This document shows, in pieces, positions 8,933 to 16,978 of a DNA stretch of 64,000 nt (the stretch's first letter is position 1; the number at the start of each line of letters is the position of its first letter). Position numbers and translations under genes: made by a program. The stretch comes from an uncultured Eubacteriales bacterium. GTDB lineage: Bacteria; Bacillota; Clostridia; Christensenellales; Aristaeellaceae. The notes under the pieces were generated by a model. That model ran no database searches and was not told the DNA's origin. It saw nothing but the letters and a program-made list of their open reading frames with translations. The DNA is taken from positions 49,624 to 113,623 of the forward strand of contig CACYTF010000005.1 in NCBI GenBank assembly GCA_902777335.1, written 5' to 3'.

Positions 8933-9415
8933 ATGATGCTGAAGAGGGCTGGCAGGCTGCTGCCGCACGCCGCGATACTGCTTTGCAATATGTATATCGT
9001 GCTCTACCTGATCGACCGCGTGAATCCGGCGATGAATTTCATCGACAACGGCCTGACCAAGGGGCTGCTGCTGTTGATGTGCGCCGTCGCGCTCATCAAC
9101 GCGCGGCGTCTGCTCGCGCGGCCCGCCCACCAAAGCGCCCGCCGGGCGAGCTACGCCCCGGGGCGGCAGGCGCGCCCCGCTTACGCCCGGACCGACGGCC
9201 ATCGTCGCGCGCCGGAGCCGTCCCGCCCGCGGGCGGGCTATCGCGAACCGGACCGATACGCCCGCGCCTCCGGGCGGTACGAGGCGCGGCCCGGCTATGC
9301 GCAGCGGACCGTGAGCACCGGATACGCGCGGCAGTCGCGCTATGGGCAGCCGGACGGCCGCGAAAGCTATCCGCGGCGCGGCACAGGCTATGACAGGGAG
9401 GGCGTGCGCCGATGA
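8933..9415 (+). CDS. Small two-helix membrane protein with a basic Tyr/Arg-rich tail
   Basis: A 160-residue protein of unknown function. The start at 8933 has GGAG seven bases upstream; an earlier frame opening at 8882 overlaps the preceding stop but has no ribosome site. Residues ~5-60 form two hydrophobic helices (RLLPHAAILLCN..., KGLLLLMCAVALI). The remaining ~100 residues are low-complexity, rich in Arg, Tyr, Pro and Gly with recurring GYxRxxRYxxP-like units. The membrane part resembles the next gene (RLLP...LLC...LID...P...K.LLL), so the two look like tandem duplicates, one with an added tail. The basic tail could bind an anionic polymer such as polyphosphate or teichoic acid (speculative). 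Confidence 0.65.
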   Translation: MMLKRAGRLLPHAAILLCNMYIVLYLIDRVNPAMNFIDNGLTKGLLLLMCAVALINARRLLARPAHQSARRASYAPGRQARPAYARTDGHRRAPEPSRPRAGYREPDRYARASGRYEARPGYAQRTVSTGYARQSRYGQPDGRESYPRRGTGYDREGVRR

Positions 9416-9648
9416 GTAACTGGCAAAGGCTGCTGCCCGCGGTCAGCGCGCTGCTGTGCGCCGTGCTGATGATACTGCTTTTGATCGACGCCATCTGGCC
9501 GCTGGCCAATCTCTTTCTGAACCCGTTTGTGAAGCTGCTGGCGCTCGTCACCGGCCTGATCGCCGCGGTCTGCGGCATATTGCTCGCCGCCAGGGAGCGG
9601 CGGCGCATCCGCTACGGCCAACGGGCCAGGCGCGGAACCTACCGATAA
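9412..9648 (+). CDS. Small two-helix membrane protein
   Basis: A 78-residue protein whose ATGA start overlaps the end of the preceding gene. It has two transmembrane helices (about 8-27 and 38-60) and a short Arg-rich C-terminus. It aligns with the first 60 residues of its neighbour ([31 protein letters not shown]), indicating tandem duplication. It closes the VTC/CotH operon; about 40 bases later a strong ribosome site begins the folate genes. Function unknown. Confidence 0.65.
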   Translation: MSNWQRLLPAVSALLCAVLMILLLIDAIWPLANLFLNPFVKLLALVTGLIAAVCGILLAARERRRIRYGQRARRGTYR

Positions 9649-9686
9649 GCATTAAGCACGCCCAGGGCGTTAAGGAGGAATCAGAC

Positions 9687-11447
9687 ATGCTTGATCCCAC
9701 GATCTACAAGGACTGGCAAATCGCGGAAGAGGCAGAGAAGACGCTGCCGCCGGTAGAGCATTTCCGGCAGAAGCTGGGCCTGCTGCCAGAGGAGATCATC
9801 CCCTACGGCAAGACGCCGAAGCTGGACTTCATACGCATCATGAACCGGCTGAAGGACAAGCCAGACGGCAAGTTCATCGAGGTCACCGCCATCACGCCCA
9901 CGCCGCTGGGCGAGGGCAAGTCCACTGTGTCGCTGGGCCTGATCGAGGGCCTGGCCAAGATCGGCAAGAACGTGGGCGGCGCGCTGCGCCAGCCCTCCGG
10001 CGGCCCCACGATGAACGTGAAGGGCACCGCCGCCGGCGGCGGCAACGCGCTGCTGATGCCGATGACGGAGTTCTCGCTGGGCCTGACCGGCGACATCAAC
10101 GACATCATGAACGCCCACAACCTGGCCATGGTGGCGCTGAACGCCCGCATGCAGCACGAGCGCAACTATTCCGACGCGGAGATGGCGAAGCACAACATGG
10201 GCCGCCGCCTGGACATCGACCCCAAGCGGGTGGAGATGGGCTGGGTGCTGGACTTCTGCGCCCAGGGCCTCAGGAACATCATCATGGGCATCGGCGGCAA
10301 CCGGGACGGCTACCTGATGGAGAGCAAGTTCGGCATCGCCGTGGGCTCCGAGCTGATGGCCATACTGGCCGTGGCCAGGGACCTGAAGGACCTGCGCCAG
10401 CGCATCGGCAACATCGTGGTGGCCTACAGCCGCAGCGGCGAGCCGGTGACCTGTGAAGACCTGGAGGTCGCCGGCGCGATGACCGCCTGGATGCGCAACA
10501 CCATCAACCCCACCATGTGCTACACCGTGGAGCACCAGCCGGTGCTGATCCACGCGGGCCCCTTCGCGAACATCGCCATCGGCCAGAGCTCCGTCATCGC
10601 GGACCGGCTGGCGCTGAAGCTGTTCGACTACCACGTCACGGAGTCCGGCTTCGCCGCGGACATCGGCTTTGAGAAGTTCTGGAACGTGAAGACGCGCCTC
10701 TCCGGCCTCACGCCGAACGTGTCGGTGATCGTGGCCACCGTGCGCGCGCTGAAGATGCATGGCGGCGGCCCGAAGGTTGCCCCCGGACGCCCGCTGCCGG
10801 AGGAGTACACCCGGGAGAACCTGGAGCTGGTGGAGAAGGGCTGCGAGAACCTGTTCCACCACGTGAACACGGTCAAGAAGTCCGGCATCGTGCCGGTGGT
10901 GTGCGTCAACCGCTTCTACACCGATACGGAAGAGGAGATCAAGCTGATCAAGCGCCTGTGCGCCGAGCGCGGCGTGCGCTGCGCCCAGTCCGACCACTGG
11001 CGCTACGGCGGAGAAGGCGCGGTGGAGCTGGCCGAGGCCGTGGCGGACGCCTGCGAGCAGAAGCCGGAGATCAAATTCCTGTACGACCTGGACATGCCGC
11101 TCACCGAGCGCGTGGAGCGCATCGCCCGCGAGGTCTACGGCGCGGACGGCGTGGACTGGGCTCCCCTGGCCGTGGAGAAGGCCAAGCGCTTTGAGAGCGA
11201 CCCGAAGTACGCCGACTACTGCACGATGATGGTCAAGACCCACCTGTCGCTGACCCACGACCCGGCGCTGAAGGGCGTGCCGAAGGGCTGGCGGCTGCCC
11301 ATCCGGGATATCCTCGAGTACGGCGGGGCCAGGTTCCTGTGCCCGATGGCCGGCACGATCTCGATGATGCCCGGCACCGCGTCGGACCCGGCCTATCGCC
11401 GCGTGGACGTGGATACCGAGACCGGCAGGGTTTCGGGGCTGTTTTGA
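9687..11447 (+). CDS. fhs: Formate-tetrahydrofolate ligase
   Basis: Makes 10-formyl-THF from formate, THF and ATP, the entry step of the methyl branch of one-carbon metabolism; cytoplasmic. The 586-residue product, slightly longer than the usual ~556, carries the P-loop-like [16 protein letters not shown] near residue 70, [19 protein letters not shown] near 102 and [19 protein letters not shown] near 295, all signatures of the family. The start is fixed by TAAGGAGGAA seven bases upstream of 9687; the frame is open further upstream but out of context. It is first of fhs-fchA-folD, so the cluster covers formate to methylene-THF. Whether the cell runs this for acetogenesis or only for biosynthesis cannot be told here. 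Confidence 0.97.
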   Translation: MLDPTIYKDWQIAEEAEKTLPPVEHFRQKLGLLPEEIIPYGKTPKLDFIRIMNRLKDKPDGKFIEVTAITPTPLGEGKSTVSLGLIEGLAKIGKNVGGALRQPSGGPTMNVKGTAAGGGNALLMPMTEFSLGLTGDINDIMNAHNLAMVALNARMQHERNYSDAEMAKHNMGRRLDIDPKRVEMGWVLDFCAQGLRNIIMGIGGNRDGYLMESKFGIAVGSELMAILAVARDLKDLRQRIGNIVVAYSRSGEPVTCEDLEVAGAMTAWMRNTINPTMCYTVEHQPVLIHAGPFANIAIGQSSVIADRLALKLFDYHVTESGFAADIGFEKFWNVKTRLSGLTPNVSVIVATVRALKMHGGGPKVAPGRPLPEEYTRENLELVEKGCENLFHHVNTVKKSGIVPVVCVNRFYTDTEEEIKLIKRLCAERGVRCAQSDHWRYGGEGAVELAEAVADACEQKPEIKFLYDLDMPLTERVERIAREVYGADGVDWAPLAVEKAKRFESDPKYADYCTMMVKTHLSLTHDPALKGVPKGWRLPIRDILEYGGARFLCPMAGTISMMPGTASDPAYRRVDVDTETGRVSGLF

Positions 11448-11502
11448 TGAAGATCAAGGGGCGGCGGATCGCCGCCCCCGCTTGCGTATGGAGGACGGTT
11501 AT

Positions 11503-12126
11503 ATGACACGGGATTGCACGCAGCATACCTGCCGGGAATTTGTTTCCGTGCTGGCCTCCGCCGCGCCCGCGCCGGGCGGCGGCGGCGCGGCGGCGCTGGT
11601 GGGGGCCGTAGGCGCGGCACTGGGCAATATGGTGGGCGCGCTGACGGTGGGCAAGAAGAAATACGCCGCCGTAGAGGGCGAGATCGCGGCCCTGATGGAG
11701 AAGTGCGACGCGCTTCAGACGGCGCTTTTGGACCAGGTGGCCGCCGACGCCGAGAGCTTTGAGCCGCTGGCCCGGGCTTACGGCATACCAAAGGACGACC
11801 CTTCCCGCGCCGATGTGATCGAGGCGGCCACCGTCGCGGCCTGCGAAGCGCCGCTGCGCATCATGGAGCTGTGCTGCGAGGCCATCCGGGCCGTGGCGGT
11901 GTTCGCGGAAAAGGGCTCGCGGCTGGCGGTTTCGGACGCGGGCTGCGCCGCGGCCTGCTGCCGGGCGGCGCTTGAAAGCGCGTCGCTGAACGTACTGATC
12001 AACACGCGCGCTCTGCGCGACCGGGCACTGGCCGAGGGGATGAACGCCCGCGTCGAGGCGATGCTCGGCGAGTATGTGCCGATGGCGGACCGGGTTTATA
12101 AGGCCGTTCGCGCAGGGCTGGTATAA
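11503..12126 (+). CDS. fchA: Methenyl-THF cyclohydrolase (FchA/FTCD-C family)
   Basis: Interconverts 10-formyl-THF and 5,10-methenyl-THF. The 207-residue helical protein begins MTRDCTQHTC, and APAPGGGGAAALVGAVGAALGNMVG (residues ~22-46) is the family's glycine-rich segment. The start at 11503 is chosen because GGAGG sits eight bases upstream; a TTG at 11482 would place that site inside the gene. It lies between fhs and folD. FolD usually also has cyclohydrolase activity, so this second enzyme suggests high flux through the step, or that FolD here is mainly a dehydrogenase. Confidence 0.88.
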   Translation: MTRDCTQHTCREFVSVLASAAPAPGGGGAAALVGAVGAALGNMVGALTVGKKKYAAVEGEIAALMEKCDALQTALLDQVAADAESFEPLARAYGIPKDDPSRADVIEAATVAACEAPLRIMELCCEAIRAVAVFAEKGSRLAVSDAGCAAACCRAALESASLNVLINTRALRDRALAEGMNARVEAMLGEYVPMADRVYKAVRAGLV

Positions 12127-12151
12127 TCATCACGGACGGGAGGGTTAAGCT

Positions 12152-13057
12152 ATGGCGAAGCTGTTGCCGGGCAAGCCTGTGGCGGAGGCGCTGAACGCCA
12201 AGGCGCGCGAGGAAATCGCTCGGTTGCAGGCGCGGGGCGTCGCGCCGAAGCTGGCCATCGTGCGCTGCGGGGAGGACGCCTCCCAGCTGGCCTATGAAAA
12301 GGGCGCTGTGGCGCGGGCCGAGGCGGTGGGCGTGGCGGTGGCGCGTGTCGCGCTGCCGGAGGACGTGCGCGCGGAGGCGCTGATCGAGACAATCCGACAG
12401 ATCAACGGCGATAACGGCATCCACGGCGATAACGGCATCCACGGGGCGCTGCTGCTGCGGCCGCTGCCCAAACACCTTCGGGCCCGGGAGCGGGAGATCT
12501 GTGACGCGCTGGACCCGGTCAAGGACGTGGACGGCATGACAACCCTGTCCTGCGCGGGGGTGTTCGAGGGCCTGGACGGCATGGGCTATCCGCCCTGCAC
12601 GCCCCGGGCCTGCATCGAGCTGCTGGACCACTACGGCGTCGACCCAAAGGGCAAAAGCGCCGTCGTGATCGGGCGCTCGCTGGTGGTGGGCAGGCCGGTG
12701 GCGATGATGCTGCTGGCGCGGCACGCCACCGTCACCGTGTGCCACACCAAAACGCCGGACGTGGCCGAGGTGACCCGCCGGGCGGACATCGTCGTCTCCG
12801 CGGCGGGGGCGCTGGGCTCGCTGACTGCGGCCCACGTGCGGCCCGGCCAGGTGATCGTGGACGTGTCCGTGAACTGGGACCCCGCAAAGCCCAACGCGAA
12901 AGGCGGTATGGGCGCGCTGTCCGGGGACGCGGCGTTTGACGAGGTTTCGCGGGTGGTGGACGCCATCACGCCGGTGCCCGGCGGGGTCGGCGCGGTGACC
13001 ACCAGCGTGCTGATGCGCCACGTGGTTCAGGCCGCCGCCCGGCAGTCGGAAAGCTGA
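12152..13057 (+). CDS. folD: Methylene-THF dehydrogenase/cyclohydrolase with a six-residue internal duplication
   Basis: Bifunctional FolD oxidises methylene-THF and hydrolyses methenyl-THF. The 301-residue protein has DGMTTL-type and PCTPRACIELL segments, the Rossmann motif VVIGRSLVVGRPVAMMLL, and the closing PGGVGAVTTSVLM. Just before the conserved HGALLLRPLP strand an 18-base unit is repeated exactly (12407-12424 and 12425-12442), doubling GDNGIH at residues 86-97. Most FolDs have a single copy. The Tyr-x3-Lys catalytic pair of E. coli FolD is not obvious: the region reads AYEKGAVARAE, a variant I associate with clostridial forms. It is third in the fhs operon. Confidence 0.93.
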   Translation: MAKLLPGKPVAEALNAKAREEIARLQARGVAPKLAIVRCGEDASQLAYEKGAVARAEAVGVAVARVALPEDVRAEALIETIRQINGDNGIHGDNGIHGALLLRPLPKHLRAREREICDALDPVKDVDGMTTLSCAGVFEGLDGMGYPPCTPRACIELLDHYGVDPKGKSAVVIGRSLVVGRPVAMMLLARHATVTVCHTKTPDVAEVTRRADIVVSAAGALGSLTAAHVRPGQVIVDVSVNWDPAKPNAKGGMGALSGDAAFDEVSRVVDAITPVPGGVGAVTTSVLMRHVVQAAARQSES

Positions 13058-13084
13058 CGCCCGCGCATACGGAGGAAAAAGCCC

Positions 13085-14404
13085 ATGGGATACCGCCGAC
13101 TACAGGATATCGAAACCGGACGCGCGCTCCGGGCGCTGATGTGCGCATTCACGGCGGCCTTCGCCGTCGCGGCGCTGCTGTCGCCGGACCGGGCGCAGAT
13201 GCTGTCTGCCCTGCGGCGCATCTGCACGGCCCCCGCCCAGCTGACCCGGGACTACTTCAAGCCGGAGTTGGGCGGCGTTTCCGGCGCGATGCTGAACTGC
13301 GCGCTGGTCGGTGCGGTGTGTTGCGGAATGATGTTTCTGCCGGGGGCGCAGGTGAACGGCGGCACGGTGCTGGCGTTCTTTCTGACGGTGGGCTTTTGTA
13401 CCTACGGCATGAATATACTGAACATACTGCCGCTGCTGCTCGGCGCGCTCATCTATGCCCGAATCCGGCGCGTGCCCTTTTCAAAGCAGATCAATATGGC
13501 GATGTTCAACACGGCCATAGCGCCGCTGATCACGCAGCTGCTGTTCTACTATCCCCAAATGGGCGACGCGCCCGCGTTCTCATGGACGGGCCTGTTGCTG
13601 GCGCTTTTTGTGGGCCTCGTGGCCGGCTGCGCCATGCCCGCGCTGTGCGCCCATGCGCCGGGGCTGCACAGGGGCTTTGACCTGTACAACGCCGGCCCCG
13701 CCGCGGGCTTTCTGTGCTTTTTCCTGTACGCGCTGCTGTACCGGACGCCAGGCGTAGAGGCCCCGGCCATCGGCGCGGACCTGGGGGCGGGGGAGAAGGC
13801 CTTTGTCAACGGCTTTTGCCTCACGGCCTTTGGGCTGACCGCCGCCTGCGGGCTGCTGCTCGGCGGCGGGAAGGACTATCTCAAGCTGCTGCGGGAGCCG
13901 GGTTACAAGGCCGATTTCACACAAAAATACGCCGCGGGCGCGAACGTGATGCACGTGGGCGTCTACGGCCTGTTCATTGTCGCCTACTATAATTTGATCG
14001 GCGCTGTGTTCACCGGCCCCACGATGGGCGCGGTGTTCTGCATGCTGGCCTGCTGCTGCGCCGGGGCCACGCCGCTGAACGTGCTGCCGGTCATGCTGGG
14101 CTACGGGGCCATGGGGCTTTTGCACCGGCTGGGCGTCACGGCCTTCGCGCTGAACGCCCAGGCCATCGTGGTGGGGCTGTGCTTTGCCAGCGGCCTCGCG
14201 CCCATCTCCGGCGTTTACGGCCCGATCGCGGGCGTGCTCGCCGCGATGATGCACTACGCGCTGGTGACGGGCCTGCCGGTGCTCCACGGCGGCTTCAACC
14301 TGTACAACGGCGGCTTCACCGCCGGGATCGTCTGTTTCCTGTTCGTGCCGGTGCTGGAGCACTTCTTCCCGAACGCGGACCGGCGCGTCAATCGTCCGAA
14401 ATGA
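13085..14404 (+). CDS. DUF1576 multi-pass membrane protein
   Basis: A 439-residue integral membrane protein with about ten hydrophobic segments. Internal symmetry is suggested by two similar stretches, GLHRGFDLYNAGPAAGFLCFF (~197) and LHGGFNLYNGGFTAGIVCFLF (~400). It matches the DUF1576 family of Firmicutes, whose substrate is unknown. The start has GGAGG about nine bases upstream, 27 bases after folD, so it is probably in the same operon. Transport of a folate precursor or one-carbon compound would fit, but nothing in the sequence proves it. Its end overlaps the convergent cyclo-ligase gene by 17 bases. Confidence 0.8.
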   Translation: MGYRRLQDIETGRALRALMCAFTAAFAVAALLSPDRAQMLSALRRICTAPAQLTRDYFKPELGGVSGAMLNCALVGAVCCGMMFLPGAQVNGGTVLAFFLTVGFCTYGMNILNILPLLLGALIYARIRRVPFSKQINMAMFNTAIAPLITQLLFYYPQMGDAPAFSWTGLLLALFVGLVAGCAMPALCAHAPGLHRGFDLYNAGPAAGFLCFFLYALLYRTPGVEAPAIGADLGAGEKAFVNGFCLTAFGLTAACGLLLGGGKDYLKLLREPGYKADFTQKYAAGANVMHVGVYGLFIVAYYNLIGAVFTGPTMGAVFCMLACCCAGATPLNVLPVMLGYGAMGLLHRLGVTAFALNAQAIVVGLCFASGLAPISGVYGPIAGVLAAMMHYALVTGLPVLHGGFNLYNGGFTAGIVCFLFVPVLEHFFPNADRRVNRPK

Positions 14405-14927
14405 CCAGTTCCACCGGCACGTCGTGGGCGTCGGCTTCAAGCGCCGCCACGCGCTGAAAATCAAAGCACAGCGCCACGGTCGGGTGCCCGGGGTGCGCAG
14501 TGAGCCACCCGTCGTAGTACCCGCCGCCGTAGCCCACCCGATATCCGCGCGGGTCAAAGGCCAGCCCGGGCACGATCACCAGCGCCGAATCGTCGTCGGC
14601 GACGGGAACGTCACCCACCGGCTCCGGAAAGCCGAAGGGCACCTGGGGCACAAGCGCGTCAAAGCTGTCCAGCCAGATAAAGCGCATCGCGCCGTCCACG
14701 ATCTTCGGCGTCGCCACGCGCTTGCCGTCCGCCCACGCCCGCTCGATGATGGGCCGCGTGCGCACCTCCTGGTTGAAGGCGATGTAGACGTACACCGACG
14801 CCGCCCGCCTGTAGACGGGCAGCTCAAACAGCTTTCGCGCCAGCACCGCGCTCTTCGATTCGATATCAGCCGCCGTCATGGCGCGCTTTTTTTCGCCCAT
14901 CTCGCGGCGGAGGGCCTTCTTGTCCAT
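14388..14927 (-). CDS. 5-formyltetrahydrofolate cyclo-ligase
   Basis: Uses ATP to turn 5-formyl-THF back into methenyl-THF, rescuing a dead-end folate. The 179-residue product shows the family's VIVPGLAFDPRGYRVGYGGGYYD loop near residue 125 and a Lys/Arg-rich N-terminus (DKKALRREMGEKK). The start is set at 14927, eight codons inside the longest frame, because this matches family length. It begins seven bases after the stop of the decayed gene upstream, so it may be translationally coupled to that remnant. It converges on the DUF1576 gene and belongs functionally with the folate cluster. Confidence 0.92.
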   Translation of the reverse strand: MDKKALRREMGEKKRAMTAADIESKSAVLARKLFELPVYRRAASVYVYIAFNQEVRTRPIIERAWADGKRVATPKIVDGAMRFIWLDSFDALVPQVPFGFPEPVGDVPVADDDSALVIVPGLAFDPRGYRVGYGGGYYDGWLTAHPGHPTVALCFDFQRVAALEADAHDVPVELVISDD

Positions 14928-14934
14928 GTTATTC

Positions 14935-15371
14935 TCAGTCTGCCGACGCATTCTCTATTTTTTCGAGGTATATCGCCTGCTCCTCGTCAGGGATATCCAG
15001 GTAAGACATGGCCTGCTGAGGCGTAACATGCATATTGCGAATCAGCTTGCGGATCGTTTCAACGCGCTCATCAATACGGCCCCGTTCAATGCCCTGGTCG
15101 ATCAGTTCCCGCTCGCGCACCATCATGATCATGTATTCATGCCTCCTCTCCTCGCTGGACTTAATCTGGTTCACGGCGTCCTCCAGCTCGCGGCTGTATG
15201 CGCCGCTGACCGTGCCGTCGTCCAGATACCGTATGATCTCCCGCAGTTCGTCGCTGATCTCGCCCACCGTGCCCCGGGTGTTTACGATGACCTTGACGGT
15301 CTCGTCGCCGAAGGGCAGATCGGGCAGTCGTCCATCAGCGTGAGGTCTTCCAGCCTCGGGAACGGTTCCAT
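14935..15371 (-). pseudogene. Remnant of an Rpn/PD-(D/E)XK nuclease-family transposase
   Basis: Reading leftwards from 15371, the first frame gives MEPFPRLEDLTLMDD, the usual N-terminus of this family. Near 15322-15335 the reading frame changes, and the sequence continues directly as LPFGDETVKVIVNTRGT-VGEISDELREIIRYL, normally found about 150-180 residues later. The catalytic nuclease core is therefore missing. The C-terminal ~110 residues stay open (14935-15267), with RHEYMIMMVRERELIDQGIERG. Internal deletion plus frameshift makes it a decayed copy. Its tail could still be translated from an internal start and lies just ahead of the cyclo-ligase gene. Confidence 0.7.
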
Positions 15372-15467
15372 GCGTGCCACCTGCCCTTCATGGATATTCT
15401 AACACGGATAAAGCAGAAAGACAAGGGGAAAATCGGCGACAACCCTGGGTGTGTTTACTGGAAAGAC

Positions 15468-15496
15468 TTGCATTGTAATCTGTTTTCAGATATGAT
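15468..15496 (+). promoter_or_regulatory. Promoter of the ECF sigma operon
   Basis: TTGCAT (15468-15473), 17-base spacer, TATGAT (15491-15496). The transcript would start about 27 bases before the sigma gene. The surrounding sequence is noticeably more AT-rich than the rest of the window. Confidence 0.65.
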
Positions 15497-15529
15497 AAAA
15501 TCAACGAATACAATACAGGAGTATAGAGT

Positions 15530-16150
15530 ATGCAATACCTGCCAGGTCATGAAACAATGGAACTCTATGGTACGATCCTTCCACTTGCCATACTGCTGAT
15601 TGAGAATGACGAGGACCGTCAATTTCTGACAGAGATGTATTTGCAGTACCGTAAACTGATGTACAAGACAGCTTCGCACTATTTTCATTCAAACTATAAT
15701 GAGATAGAAGATGCTGTCAGCGCCTCGGTTGAGCGCATGTGCAAATACTGCAAGAACATTCAGGATGTACCCTGTAACAAAAGGACAGCGTACATAGTCA
15801 GATTGGTGGAGAATGTTTGCAGAACGCGAATCCGCGCCATAGCCCGCCAGAGAGACAGAGAGCAGTTCCCAGCAGAAGAGAACTGGGAAACAGACATTCC
15901 CGACACAGAGGACACAGAAACCATCGTGTTCAGTCATCTGAGGGCGAACGATCTGCTGATGAGCTTTGACAGATTGAGCCCACGAGATCAGGAACTGATT
16001 CGGATGAGGCACATAGATTATATGGAATTTGAAGAAATGGCCCGGGAACTGGGAATGACTGTGTGCGCCGTACGCACCGCGCTGTTCCGCGCAAAGCAGC
16101 GATGGAAGAAGCTGGCATCGGAGCAAGAGGATGTATCGTATGAAGGATGA
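15530..16150 (+). CDS. ECF-type RNA polymerase sigma factor
   Basis: A 206-residue sigma-70 family protein. Region 2 covers about 25-95 (LYLQYRKLMYKTASHYF...EIEDAVSASVERM). Region 4 covers about 140-195 (LSPRDQELIRMRHIDYMEFEEMARELGMTVCAVRTALFRAKQRWKKL), a clear helix-turn-helix. AGGAG lies nine bases before the ATG. The next gene overlaps and encodes a membrane protein with a cytosolic N-terminus, the usual arrangement for a sigma factor and its anti-sigma. The lower GC and codon use of these two genes differ from their neighbours and suggest horizontal acquisition. The signal and target promoters are unknown. Confidence 0.9.
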   Translation: MQYLPGHETMELYGTILPLAILLIENDEDRQFLTEMYLQYRKLMYKTASHYFHSNYNEIEDAVSASVERMCKYCKNIQDVPCNKRTAYIVRLVENVCRTRIRAIARQRDREQFPAEENWETDIPDTEDTETIVFSHLRANDLLMSFDRLSPRDQELIRMRHIDYMEFEEMARELGMTVCAVRTALFRAKQRWKKLASEQEDVSYEG

Positions 16151-16901
16151 AGACACAGGAATCATGCGAAGTATACAGGACAGAGCCTATGACCTGCTGG
16201 GCGATATGCTCATTGAGCGGGATGTCAGCGCATTTATGAAGGCGCTGGAAGAGGAAGCAGAGCGTGAGAATCCTTCCGAGATGGAGGCGTTCTTTGCCCG
16301 ACAGGATCGCCTGAACATGGAGAGAATCCAAAAGCATTGCAAGAAGGCGCGGACGCGTCGCTTCTTCAAACACACCCTGCCTCGAATCGGACAGATCGCG
16401 GCCGTCATCATCGCCGTCATCTCTGTAGGCTGCGGCGTGGGCTTTGCGACGAGCAAAACCATTCGCGTGACAATCATGCGGCTCCTGTTGAACGCCCAAA
16501 AACAGTTTACAGAGGTCAAACTGGTGGAGGATGAAGCCGCGTCGTTCGACGTCCCTGCCGAATGGCGGGGAGAATGCTATCCCTCCTACATTCCGGGCAA
16601 TCTGGAAGTCGCCCAGGTGATCTCCACATTTGAGGATAACATTGTCGACTATCGCGATATCCATACCGGCAACATCGCGCTGACTTTTATTGAGAGCGGC
16701 GCATCGACTGAAAGCAATATTGACACCGAGAACGCGCAGGTTTCCATGCGAATCATCAATGGATACCAGTGCCATATCGTAAAGAAGGATGCGTCTGTAT
16801 CCGTATTCTGGACAGATGGGATGCGGTTCTATTTGCTCGTCTGTGAAGGTATCAATGAAGACGAAGCCATTTCAATCGCAGAGGGAGTAAGACGGATATA
16901 G
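16140..16901 (+). CDS. Putative anti-sigma factor with a DUF4367-like extracellular domain
   Basis: A 253-residue single-pass membrane protein. The N-terminal ~75 residues are charged and probably cytoplasmic, a transmembrane helix covers ~83-103 (IGQIAAVIIAVISVGCGVGFA), and a ~150-residue extracellular domain follows. That domain includes VPAEWRGECYPSYIPGNLEVAQV and ends DEAISIAEGVRRI, which resembles DUF4367. The start at 16140 overlaps the sigma gene by 11 bases, with GAGG upstream. Position and topology argue for a membrane anti-sigma that releases the sigma factor when the outer domain senses a signal. No zinc-binding ZAS motif is visible, so the class would be non-canonical. Confidence 0.7.
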   Translation: MKDEDTGIMRSIQDRAYDLLGDMLIERDVSAFMKALEEEAERENPSEMEAFFARQDRLNMERIQKHCKKARTRRFFKHTLPRIGQIAAVIIAVISVGCGVGFATSKTIRVTIMRLLLNAQKQFTEVKLVEDEAASFDVPAEWRGECYPSYIPGNLEVAQVISTFEDNIVDYRDIHTGNIALTFIESGASTESNIDTENAQVSMRIINGYQCHIVKKDASVSVFWTDGMRFYLLVCEGINEDEAISIAEGVRRI

Positions 16902-16929
16902 TAATTTTCATTGGTATGTGTAACAAAGC

Positions 16930-16973
16930 AACCTCCTTGCAGTCTTCTTATATGAACAGGCTTTGAGGAGGTT
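16930..16973 (+). promoter_or_regulatory. Hairpin masking the ribosome site of the lipoprotein gene
   Basis: AACCTCCT (16930-16937) is the exact complement of AGGAGGTT (16966-16973), which contains the Shine-Dalgarno site of the gene starting at 16979. Pairing across a 28-base loop would hide the ribosome site. It may be a translational switch or simple RNA structure. Confidence 0.5.
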
Positions 16974-16978
16974 TTATT

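Noticed and set aside
9681..11258. 525-residue minus-strand frame opposite fhs
   Set aside because: fhs is unmistakable on the plus strand; the reverse frame has no domain.
14935..15267. Intact small gene from the 110-residue minus frame
   Set aside because: It matches only the C-terminal part of Rpn-type transposases, and the N-terminal remnant is recognisable upstream in another frame.
15390..15599. 69-residue plus-strand frame before the sigma gene
   Set aside because: It overlaps the promoter and the sigma start, has no ribosome site and no recognisable content.
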